Of a DNA stretch of 64,000 nt, positions 37,603-51,852 are shown piece by piece. Under the pieces are notes generated by a model. It was not told the origin of the DNA and searched no databases. It saw only the letters and a list, made by a program, of their open reading frames with translations. The position numbers were made by a program, and so were the translations under genes. Numbering within the stretch: the first letter of the stretch is position 1; every line of letters begins with the position of its first letter. Source of the DNA: Planoprotostelium fungivorum (Eukaryota > Evosea > Variosea > Cavosteliida > Cavosteliaceae); assembly GCA_003024175.1 (NCBI GenBank), contig MDYQ01000045.1:1-64000 (forward strand). The letters run 5' to 3'.

Positions 37603-37953
37603 GTTTGTGTGTTGGTGGGTTGTTGGTGGGTTGAATTGTGTGTCTCCAAATAACGAAGATCTTTCCGATTCAGCGAACGGTTAAGGCGATCTGAACCGTC
37701 TTTCAAAGAACACATTTGGCTCGTTGTAGTTCGACAACTACAAGATCTAAGCGTATGCGAAGGTTAAAATTTTAGATTAATTAGTCTCGTCCCAAATGAA
37801 CTCCCGCCAAATGTGTCGTTACGAGAAGACGAGGGTTTTCAAAATCTTACGTATGTATTTACACCATTTGGAATCTCATTCGTGATGGTCGATCGTGTTG
37901 CCTCTCTCTCTGCATCGCTCCACTCTCTTGGATGGACGCTTTGTGTGTGTCGT
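37603..37953. other. Region upstream of VIT-VWA protein 1 with a hairpin
   Basis: About 350 bases without a clear gene. A perfect inverted repeat, TTGTAGTT-CGAC-AACTACAA, lies at 37724-37743; its arms resemble but do not equal the intronic dyad. GT-rich runs near 37605-37640. Confidence 0.45.
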
Positions 37954-38106
37954 TCACTTTGCGAAGAAGATGATCCTCATTCGCTCCTCTTGTGTCATGC
38001 TGGCTGTGAACTCGAATCGTGTGGCTCTCTTCAGTTTGTTGCCAGAGTTCACCGGAATAGCTCGGCTCAATTGCTCTACTCTCTGCTGCTGCTTTCCGTT
38101 GCTCAT
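37954..38106 (-). CDS. Microprotein A (about 50 aa)
   Basis: Open frame starting MSNGKQQQRVEQLSR and ending EERMRIIFFAK. Its core KLKRATRFEF aligns with GLKRSTRFQF in the small frame at 38645-38857, and both have an ER[ML][RQ]I[IV] segment near the end. The conserved protein core in two adjacent frames on one strand argues for translation. A CAG precedes the region, so an upstream exon is possible. Function unknown; no signal peptide or known domain. Confidence 0.45.
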   Translation of the reverse strand: MSNGKQQQRVEQLSRAIPVNSGNKLKRATRFEFTASMTQEERMRIIFFAK

Positions 38107-38644
38107 GTCTGTTGAAAATGATGAAGCAGCATACCACATTCTACGCGGAACGATTGCCCTGCCGACACTCGTTTCGGAACAGAAGCACACGAGAAGATGA
38201 ACCATAACGAAGGCTCGCAGTGAAAAGTTTGAGATCTGTGGAAGGTTCTGACGTTCGCTGGGGCTGTGGGACAATTTCTCCGTTGTAGATGGACATGTTC
38301 TATGCGTATGTGTCACTCGGGTGGGTCAACGAAGCCGGCTGGGTCATCTATGAGTGGCACTGAAGGTTCATACGAGCGTGATGGGCAGCACACAACGATT
38401 TCGGGTGGGGTAATAGATAGTATGACAGTCATACACAATCTATTCTTCTGTGAATATCGAATATCTTCGATATAGAACGGAGTAGATATAGAATCAGTGA
38501 AATGATGAAATAGAAATGAGCTCCTGTCTCTTCAGTTGACTTACAACGTTGACTGAGTTGAACAAGAATTTGAGATGCAATGATGTGATGTGATGTCAAT
38601 CATGAGAAGGAGTCACGGTGATCTGTGTCTTCGTCTCGATTTCT
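38107..38644. other. Spacer between the two microprotein genes
   Basis: About 540 bases with no gene I can support. It includes a half dyad CGTTGTAGAT near 38282-38291 and the inverted repeat ATATCGA...TCGATAT around 38453-38474. Confidence 0.4.
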
Positions 38645-38857
38645 TTATGTGGAAAGCAAGTCCCCTCTCCTTATGTGATCGTAGACGATCTGTAGTCTCT
38701 CTCTCAACGACGTATCTGGGTTGAATTGAAATCGTGTGGACCTCTTCAGCCCTCTTCCTCCGGCACCTACTGACTGCATCTGCAGGTCGTATGCTGTGCC
38801 CTGCTGCTGCATGCTGCCGGTCTGATGAAAAATGACGATGAGTGAGCGGTATCTCAT
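38645..38857 (-). CDS. Microprotein B (up to 70 aa), paralogue of microprotein A
   Basis: Frame starting MRYRSLIVIFHQTGSMQQQG; the ATG at 38812 (MQQQGTAYDLQ) gives a start matching microprotein A better. The core GLKRSTRFQFNPDTSLRERL parallels KLKRATRFEFTASMTQEERM. Both genes have TTTTCA[AT]CAG just before the aligned start, which could be a shared 3' splice site. Function unknown. Confidence 0.45.
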   Translation of the reverse strand: MRYRSLIVIFHQTGSMQQQGTAYDLQMQSVGAGGRGLKRSTRFQFNPDTSLRERLQIVYDHIRRGDLLST

Positions 38858-39070
38858 TCTTGAAACGAGCCGATACTCGTCTCAGAGCGTTGATACTGGC
38901 ATCGTCTCAGTCCCTGTGATCCCAGCGAGAACGTCAAAATTAAGAGGTTCGCGGTGTCACATGCGAAGGATGCGCCGTCTGCACGATCGTGGAAATGATG
39001 ACCTTTGACGTCGCGCTTCACTCTCCCACAGACCTAAACAGTAGACACGAACTCGAATTAAGTTCTTTAT

Positions 39071-40160
39071 TTACGCATGCAGACCAGTGACTTCCTCACT
39101 GAGTTTCCATAGCTTGATCGCTAGCTCATCGCACGTTTTCTGTGTTCTGGCCACTTTGAGATCAGACAGGTACTTTCCTTCCCATCATTCAGCGTCATCT
39201 CATCACACACACATTACCTTTACTCTTCAAGGCTTCGGGCCGGACTGCGCAGAATAGAGACGTGAGAGCGCCCTGCTCGGGGGTCTTCTGAAAGAGAGGT
39301 CCGACAGTCCTGAAGAATCCAGCGAGGAAGCCGTCTAAATTTCTACTCGCGTAAGCGACAGACGATCACCATGATGACAAAGAGGAGGTACCGCACCTCG
39401 TGAGTTCAGTTCGAACGATTCCGGGGTGAAGTGACCACGCAGCGACATCCACTCTCTCTTGGTCGAACCTCTTCTGTAGTTCCATGGTGAATGGGATGTT
39501 GGCCAGCTTTGAGTTGCCGTATGTTCTCCACGGAGCATAGCTACCACGCTTCTCGCTGTGAATATCGTAGAGGTCCAATTTGGACTGTTTTAAAGTCAGT
39601 CACGTGCATCATCCGATCGCTCACCATTCCGTGAGCGTCTCCACTGACGTTACGCTCAACTGATACGAGAAGGAGCACTCTTCTTCAGATCGTCCAGCAG
39701 CAAGTTGGTGAGAAGAAAAGGACCCAAGTGATTCACTCCCATCTGCATCTCAAATCCGTCCTTTGTTGTCTGTCTCTTGGGCAATGCCACGACACCTAAC
39801 ATCGTCGCGTCAGTTTGGAAATCATGCTGATGCGCTTACCTGCGTTGTTGATCAAGACGTGTAGTGGCAAGTTTCTCTTGTGAAAGGCATCGACAAAGTC
39901 TCTCACAGATGCCAGAGAAGCAAGGTCGAGAGGTAGAAACTCTACACGCTGGCTGCCGGACTCTTCTTTCAGCTTCTCTACCGCAGGCAGCGACCGCTGT
40001 GGGTGTCTCGATGCTACACCGAGTCAGTCAGAGCGTGAGAGACGATGATGTGAGCGCCCATCTTTGCCATCTCTCTCGCTGTGATGTACCCAATGCCCGT
40101 GTTCGCGCCGGTGACGATGGCGACTTTGCCTGTTAGATCTACTGGTTCAACGCGGGGCAT
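39071..40160 (-). CDS. Short-chain dehydrogenase/reductase 1 (retinol-dehydrogenase-like)
   Basis: NAD(P)-dependent oxidoreductase of the classical SDR fold. Exon 1 reads [20 protein letters not shown], with TGANTGIG as the dinucleotide loop. LHVLINNAG and [19 protein letters not shown], the YxxxK active site, follow, and the end is [14 protein letters not shown]. About eight exons. It is a close paralogue of the gene at 45959-47063, but lacks the latter's MGAAQS N-terminus. The start codon lies inside the last exon of the upstream ankyrin gene (22-base overlap, different frame). The stop is embedded in TAAATAAAG, a polyadenylation-like signal. Substrate unknown; retinol or sterol-like lipids are typical for the closest family. 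Confidence 0.88.
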
Positions 40161-41733
40161 GTTATTGTTCGATTGGTGTCTCTTCTGCTTGTCTGTCGCT
40201 TCTTTATGCTCCTCTCGTCTTCCATCTCTATCATCGCGGCATCTTTTTCATCGCGATCATCGTCATCACCTCTCTTCAGCTGCTCGTCGGACGTTTTTTC
40301 GAGGAGGAATCGAACGATCCAATGCTTGTCCTCTCGCACTGCCAATTCGATGGCGGTGTAGCCTTGTTCGTTTCTGTGTTGTAGATCCAGGCGGGGATCG
40401 TTCACAAACTGTTTCACAACTTCTTCCCAAGGTTCTGAAGAGATTGAATGGATGACATCATATTACGCCACATGACTCGACTCACTGTCATCTTCCTCCT
40501 CTAGATTTTCTGGAGCGTAATGTACGGCCGTGTGCAACGCCGTGTCACCGTTGTCGTTCAACCGTTTCACTTCATCGTCCGACAGTAGGGGTAAGATCTA
40601 TTTACATCAATCTACAAAGAGGAATTTCGTCACCTCATGAATCTTTCCGGTCTCGATGACACCATGGAGGACGCCGGACAGTTTCGCGCCACTTTCGATG
40701 AGAGCCGATCATCTTTCATATCGATGACTGTGACTCACCGTTACCCTCGAAACATCCAGGATATTTCTTAGAATAGTCGTGGAGAAGTCGGACAATGTCA
40801 CAACGAGATTGGTTCACAGCTTGATCGAAGAGATCCGTTTCATCTGACATCATCAGCTGCATCATCATCATCATCGTCTCACAAATGGATCGATCTCGCA
40901 TGTGGTGCTCGCCGGCCCAATCTGATTTCTTTCCGCTGATGTCCTGATGTGATGTCATCATCAATTTGGTTTCATCGTGATGATGTCACTCACCAAACCT
41001 TCGTATAATTGCTGCTTGACCGTCTTCGGTGCATTCCTCTTTGCATCCAAAAATAGAGTGTAGAGGCTGATGTCGATGTCTTTGTTCTCCACGATGTGAG
41101 CGAAGATGTCGCTAGCATGGATGACAGAAGGAACCTGAAAGCCGCTTGAGTACGTAATGGTAGGTTGTAGAACGATCTGACCCATTTGGGATCATCAGGG
41201 AAAGCTTCCAAGACTGCCTTCCATGTCTCTACGGACCGATGGGATACGTTCCAATCGATGCCGCCTGTTTATCATTTAATTCATTTTAATCGCACTCCAT
41301 TGGGACGGGAAGACTCACGGGAGAGGATACCCCTTGCTTTGGGACCTTCGACTCTCTTTGCGTCAGATGATTTAGCTCTTCCCTTCTTATCGACGAAATC
41401 TCCGACTCTGATCTACAACGTTGTAAATAAATCGACGTTCGAATATAAATTCGATTTTCTCACCTTCTGGTTCAACAGATCAAAGTTATTGAAGGGTAGC
41501 TGCTTCTTCTGAACTTCTTCCACCATCTCCTTTGATAACGATTGCAATTGAACGACTCTTAAGAAGGTACCGATCATCTGTGGGTCTCCTCCATCCAGAG
41601 CCACTTCAAAGGCATGGATTAACCACCACATGATCAAACGTCATCACATGTGTGACATCCAAACAGATCGTCAGCCTCTACACCGGAGTCGTCACCGTGG
41701 CCTGTCAGTTCCTCGCTCCGGCCGTTCTCATCC

Positions 41734-41765
<32 letters not shown>

Positions 41766-44700
41766 GTCCTCATCCTCTCCATCGAAATCGTAGCGTCTTC
41801 TGTGGCGACTCTTGACTGGCCTTTTTCCGGTCTTCATGTACTTTTTTTTCGGTGATTTCGCATATGCCTTCGGTTTTTTTGAGTTGCAGATCATCTTTTG
41901 TGGACCGGCCGAATCTCCCGCAGATTTCGCGCTACGGTCGACCAACAGGTCGTAACCTAAAAATAGCTCCACTACCTTGAGATTTCCTTCCCGGATGGCC
42001 GTCTACAACGAGTCACATCTATCTCCTTCATCTCTCCCACCTGCAGATCGACGCGAAGACATTGCTTGATTCTGTTCGGGTCCTTCTTCCACGGACTCTT
42101 GTCGTTGTATACGTCCTTCAGAATCGCATCGATCAACTGGATGTGTTCGTCTTTCAATTTCGATTCTGCTCTCCGTGAGATTCCCGCGAAATTTCATCAC
42201 TTTACCCTCTTCCAAGCACTGATGGATCGGGTCTCTCAACTGACATCCGGTATCTTTGAATCTCTCGTTGTCTTTCTCTGGAGGAAAGAGGCTCATCCTT
42301 CCCTTCATGCCTCTCTTTACGTACCACCTCTCGATGTCTCTCAATTGTTCCACCGTACGCAGCCGAGTCCATTGGAACTCTTCGACATGTCTCACGGCTT
42401 TGACATCCAAAGATTCCAGCAAGAGAGAGAAAGTTTTCCTCGTGCTGCACAACAGCCAATTCTGGCTTGTCTCACTTCTGCACGGAGTCAATCGATTGTC
42501 GTCGTCTTGAGATCCCACCTGATCGGCCGATGAGCAGTCGACAGATGTCGACATAGTCGTATTTCAATGCAATGTGTAAGGGGCTGACGTTGGGATAGTC
42601 CCAACTTCCAGCGTTGAGGTTGAGATCGTCTTTGAATTCTTCGCTGATGACAGTTCCTGCCTTGTGGATGATGTTCTTTCTGATCTTATGAAAGTCTTCG
42701 TCTTGACTCGATGTCTGTTTCGTATCATTGAGAAGAGATTCGTTCCCTCTCTTCACCTCTGATGCATCCTCTCCACCCTCTTCTTCTTCTACTTGCTCTG
42801 CTTCTTCATCGTCCTCTTCTTCTACTTCTGCTTCCTCCTCTTCTTCCACTTCTGCTTCCTCCTCTTCTTCTACCTCTGCTTCTTCATCGTCCTCTTCTTC
42901 TTTTTCTTCTATTTCTTCTTCCTCTTCCTCATCTTCGTACCTAAACCCCTTCATTTTCGGTGATTTTTGTTTTCTTTCGGGTAAACTCTTCTCCTTCTTT
43001 CCAGGCTTTGTCGATTTGAATGGTTCTTATCACGATGTGAGTACACATCGCATCACATCTTACACTCACCTTCTTCAACATTCTCCTCTGGATGCTTCTC
43101 CTTCCACTCCCTGTCGATCTCGTCCTTTCTCTTCAACAGCAATTCCACCATATTCGCACAACCATTCTCTGACTCATCTTCAGCTGATTCTCCCTCTCCA
43201 ATGTCGACGTCGACACGCAACGTTCTAGCCTCGATGATGTACTCACCCACTGCTAATAATAGACCAGTCTTGCCATCCGGTGTGTGGCTCGATATCCTGG
43301 CTCCTCCTCGGATCAAAACTTGCGCAGATTCAAGACATCCGCCCATGCATGCGATCATGAGAGGCGTTCTACCGTATGGGTCTCTTCCGTCGACGTCGAC
43401 ATTCTGATCGAGTAATTCTCTGACGCGATTTACGTCGTTCAGATTGACGGCACGGAGGAGTTGGATGTTGAGATCGATGATGTAAGTTCCCTGGGAAGGT
43501 CAGGGACGGTCCATCTACAACGTTGTAGATCGTCACCTCGGTCCAATCGCCTTCAGTGATGGGATGGAATGAACCGATCTTGCCTTGCGCTCCTGGATGA
43601 GGTGAGCGTACGGTACGGATGGCGTTCCAATCGAAACTTCACCGGGATTTACGGTCACCCAAGTCAGTACGCCTTGTACGTAAGGCTCCTCCGCCATGTT
43701 GACTCCAGGTGGGACGGGTGGACAGTGTCCGCAGCAGTCTCTGAGGACTTCGGTCGCCGTTCCAAAGAAGGTGGGATGAGTGTGGTACTTTTTAGAAGGA
43801 TCGTACCACTCTGAATTGAGTACCATGTCTTTCGTGTACATCAATTTTCTGATCGACTCTGCAGTGTAACCTTCGCCCCAAGGGAGGAACACGCTGGAAT
43901 AATCCGACTGATAAGCTTTCTTTCTGGAAAATGGTTTCAGTTGGCTCGTTGTAGATGGATCGTCACCTGGCGTAGTAATATTGGTCGTCGAAATCTTCTT
44001 CCTCTTCTTCTTCTTCTTCTTCCGTATCGATGTCTTCCTCTTGGCCTGTCAAACGGTTCCAAACCGTTGCTTCATCGTTCATCAGCGACATCATCTCGCG
44101 ATGTGTCTTGACTCACGACGAGATGCATCGATGGCAGGTAGTAGTTTAAGCTGCTTCATCTTATTCTTGTAACTGATGCGATCGTCGACGTCAGGCATGG
44201 CTTCCATGAGTAATAATCTGGGCAGTCCTTGTAATTGATCGAACCTCCTCTCGTAGATCTGTATGTCGGCTTAGTCCCAATAGCAGAGAATAAAATAGAA
44301 TAAAAGTTTACCTGAGGGTCGATCCGGGTGCGATCCAGCGATGGAACGACGACGGAGAAACCTTTCGTCATTCAATATCTTCCGATCTACAACGAGACAT
44401 TCTTCGTTTACCTCTCTCAGCATACTTGGTCAGACGAGTTTCGTAAGAGGGTGAGCGCCTCTCCATATCCACCGTGTTGTAACGATGAGTCAAGGCACGA
44501 TGAGCTCTGGGCGTCATCCATACCTTCTTTCCATCGAAACCGACCGAGCAGACGTCCACATCGAAACCCTTCGGTATAGTTCAGAAAGGAGGGATGATGA
44601 GGAAGATGAAGAAAGGACGATGATGATGTGGTGCACCATGAGGATCTCGGCGGGGGATTTGTAGAGACGGAGGACGATTTGGATGTGACGGAAGGGGTAT

Positions 44701-45573
44701 CTGGACACGATGGTGACAGCGTATTTGCTTCTGAAGCAGATGGCTTCGACCGGGAGGTTGTCCTGATTAACGAGTGAGCGAATGACATCATCGGCTCTCC
44801 ATCTTCCCACCTTGATGGACTCATACATCTCGACCAACTTCTTGTTGGCGTCTTCTTCATTCAGTCCGTAGATGAAGAGATCGATGTCCGAGTTGGAATA
44901 CATGAGCTTGTGGAAGAAATTCCTTCGGGTGCTGTTCTTTGCAGCGTGTTCCTCTGGAACGGGCATGAGAGCTGCAAGGATGGAACCACCGGCGGCGAAC
45001 ACATTGTCCCAGTTGAAGTAACGAAATTGTCCTGAGTTCCGATCAGAAGAAGAGACGGAGGAGATCTTGATGTTTACCTTCCGTGAAGATGTCAAATTGC
45101 TTGTGGAATTCTGATTCGGACACGATGGAAGAAGCTGTGTCTGTGCGGACGGCAGCGGGGATTTCTGATGTGTCGGCAGTCTCTTCATCTCCTTCCACTG
45201 CATCATCTTCGTTGAGGATCGCATCGCTGGCCTTCGATTGTCTTCTCTTCTCGGCCCACTCTTCTCCAAAGATGCGAGGTAGATTCTTCTCTTGTTTAGA
45301 TTGTTCCACTACCTTGAAGAAATCGGACGGTACATCGTGGGCTGGGACGAGGCATAGGTGTGGATCATTTAGCACGTCTGAGTCTCTCTGTTGGGCAAAT
45401 ACTTCACGATACCTATAGAGGTCAGTGTTCCATCAACGTGTGTCCACTCACCAGTTCTCCTCCTCACGAAGTTGATCGAACAAACGAAACTTCTCTTCGT
45501 AGTTTCCTTTGACCTGTTGATAGGCTTCGATATAGTCCTTGCTGACGAGTTTAGGTGGTGTTCTCGCTGCCAT
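40139..45573 (-). CDS. Large nucleotidyltransferase-like and ankyrin-repeat protein
   Basis: Long multi-exon gene. It starts MAARTPPKLVSKDYIEAYQQ. A conserved N-terminal block has FAAGGSILAALMP and NSDIDLFIYGLNEEDA, the G-GS and DxD pattern of a nucleotidyltransferase fold, then PFRHIQIVLRLYKS and TPRAHRALTHR. From memory this block occurs with ankyrin repeats in amoebozoan and fungal proteins. Ankyrin-type units follow (GRTPLMIACMGGCLESAQVL, VSPLHIALKYDYVDICRLLI, TALHTAVHYA, GYTAIELAVREDKHWIVRFL), interrupted by three acidic tracts (near 41705-41790, 42775-42945, 44000-44035). Catalysis is not certain; a third acidic residue was not located. The end (ALNQ, stop 40139) overlaps the start of the dehydrogenase gene. 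Two of its introns carry the full dyad. Confidence 0.75.
41411..41428 (-). repeat. Intronic dyad, transcript sense ATTTACA-ACGT-TGTAGAT
   Basis: In the 56-nt intron 41408-41463 of the ankyrin gene, directly abutting the 3' splice site (TGTAGATCAG). One arm mismatch. Confidence 0.7.
42775..42945 (-). repeat. Glu/Asp-codon repeat in the ankyrin gene
   Basis: GAG/GAA-rich repeat with recurring EEEEEAEVEE units, read on the minus strand. The plus-strand serine-rich frame across it is its antisense shadow. It forms a flexible acidic linker between ankyrin groups. Confidence 0.8.
43513..43530 (-). repeat. Intronic dyad, perfect palindrome ATCTACAACGTTGTAGAT
   Basis: In the 46-nt intron 43491-43536 of the ankyrin gene. 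All 18 bases are palindromic. Confidence 0.8.
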
Positions 45574-45958
45574 CTTGTGTGGAGTGATGTTCTTTTGGTG
45601 TAATCATCCCCTCCGCGTTCCTGGAATTGACTCCGTAATCTACAATTGATGCACCACGTCACGATCACAAATCCATAATTTTCGAACAATTATTCATGTG
45701 CTGTCGTTAAGAAGCAGTTCGATTGATATTGCATCGAATCTTTCGTGCAGCCAGCCTCCTTAACTTAGGCCGTCACCTTCTCACACACACATCAGCCACA
45801 ACTTGGTCACCCGTTTTTCGCTTAAAAAGTTGGAAACTCCAGACTTTCTGCAGAGTGAATGAGTGGTTCTCGAACGACGAGGCTGAAGACGATGGTGTTC
45901 ACGCGTTGCACAGGTCACTTCATCAACAAGAGATGGACGATCATCGTGCAGCCTTTAT
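45574..45958. other. Intergenic region between SDR 2 stop and ankyrin gene start
   Basis: About 385 bases containing the ankyrin gene promoter and the 3' end of SDR 2. No gene or repeat recognised. Confidence 0.45.
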
Positions 45959-47063
45959 CTATCCCTTCAAACCAGTGATGTCTTCGCTCAATTTCCACAA
46001 TTTTTCGGCCAGCTCTTCGTTCGCGTGCCAGGTACCTGCCTCTCTGCAGTTCGACATGTACTTTCCTATCGGTCGATCAGCATCATCATCTCAAGTGATT
46101 GTGTCTACCTCTGCTCTGTAGAGCTTCGGGTCTAACTGCACAGAAGATGGATGTGAGAGCTCCCTGTTCGGGGGTCTTCAAGAAGAGAGGGCCGATCGTC
46201 CTATTCAGATAACCGGTGATGCCCTCCAGATTTCTGTGCGTGCTGTGAGTTGTGATGATGTAGAGGTGATGTCGATTCTGACCTTCCCAGTTCAGTTCGA
46301 ATGGTTCCAGGGTGAAGAGACCACGCGGAGACGTCCACCTTCTCTTGGTCGAACTGCTTCTGGAGCTGCATGGCGAACAAGATGTTGGACAATTTGGAGT
46401 TTCCGTAGACTCTCCAAGGTCCGTAACTACCAGGCTTTTCGCAGTTGATGTCTTCTAGGTTCATCTTGGCCTGTGGAGAATGTGAGCGATTACGTCTGGT
46501 GATGTCATTACCATCTTGTGTCCTTCTGAACTAACGTTTACGATACGAGAAGGAGCGCTCTTCTTCAGATCGTCGAGGAGTAGATTGGTCAGAAGGAAAT
46601 GACCGAAGTGATTGATTCCCATCTGCATCTCTAATCCATCCTTCGTCGTCTGTCTCTGTGGCAGAGCCATGACACCTGGCATCGTCGTTTCAGATGAGCT
46701 GTCGTACCGCGATTGTATCACCTGCATTGTTGACCAAGATGTGCAGAGGCAGGTTCTTCTCGTGGAATGCTTTGGCAAAGTCTCTCACCGATGCAAATGA
46801 AGCCAGATCGAGCTGTAAGAATTCGATCTGCTGGCTACCGGACTCTTCTTTCAATTTCTCCACAGCAGCTAAAGAACGTTCGGGGTCTCTCGACGCTGGT
46901 GGAGTCAGACTGATGAGAAGCGATTCCTCTCACCGACAATGACGTGAGCTCCCATCTTTGCAATCTCTTTCGCAGTGATAAGACCGATGCCCGTGTTGGC
47001 ACCAGTGATAATGGCTACTTTTCCTTTCAAGTCGACAGGTTCTACGCTCTGTGCTGCTCCCAT
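45959..47063 (-). CDS. Short-chain dehydrogenase/reductase 2, putatively N-myristoylated
   Basis: Paralogue of SDR 1. It starts [20 protein letters not shown]; Gly2 with Ser6 fits an N-myristoylation signal. TGANTGIG (cofactor loop), LHILVNNAG and [19 protein letters not shown] (YxxxK) are present, and the C-terminus is [15 protein letters not shown]. Intron positions parallel SDR 1. The extra residues before VEPVDL and their absence in SDR 1 suggest one copy is membrane-tethered and the other soluble; this is inference. GATAAAG follows the TAG stop by one base. Divergent from the FAN-type gene. Confidence 0.88.
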
Positions 47064-47397
47064 GATGTGTTTCTGGTTTCTGTTGTTTTGACGTCTGCTC
47101 AACGTCATCGCATTCGGTATACACGTATTGTATTTTTCAGGGGTAGAAGAGGTCCACCACTGAGAAGACACACGATTCTCTCGCAACCAGCCCTCTAAAT
47201 AAGAGCATCGACAACTCTCAAAAATTAAAAGAGATAATGCTGATGATCAAGGTTTCACATCTTCCTTTTACGTCGATGGCTTGGCCATCACACCCATTTG
47301 TTTTCGATTCTCACGTGGCAAATGTCTTTAGGCCACTTGTGTCGTGTCTCGCTACAACCCGGATTTGTAGTATCATCTGTGATGAAGTGCCAGATAC
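47064..47397. other. Divergent promoter region between SDR 2 and the FAN-type gene
   Basis: About 330 bases between two starts pointing apart. No TATA-like box is compelling and no repeat is seen. Confidence 0.45.
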
Positions 47398-51498
<4,101 letters not shown>

Positions 51499-51852
51499 AG
51501 AAAGATCGTGTACGATATATGTTCTTTTATGTCTAAAGCATAGGGATCTCATTCCTCAAGGTGTGATGGAGTTAGTAGCCCGGGTGACGCTGCGAAGAAA
51601 GCATCTGCTTCCACGGTCGATGAAATTTCACCACCACAAGCGAGTTGGGTACTCCTTGTCTCGCTGCGGAGCAAAACTGACTTTCCTCCTTCAGATCGAA
51701 GCTCAAATCGGGGAGAAGGGTCTGTGTGTGGAACATTGGAGCTACTTTGCTGCGCCGTATGACATTCCGCCAGCATGATAAGGTGACGTTCTCTTTGTCG
51801 CACGAACGCCTTCATCCGTTCCAAGGCTTCAAACCGCTCAGGGAGCAACATC
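51499..51852. other. Intergenic region between FAN-type gene and VIT-VWA protein 2
   Basis: About 350 bases. An open minus-strand frame covers it, but it shows no recognisable motif and would overlap the promoter of the downstream gene, so I treat it as non-coding. Confidence 0.45.

Noticed and set aside
42728-43228. Plus-strand serine-rich frame of 166 codons
   Set aside because: Antisense of the acidic tract in the ankyrin gene.
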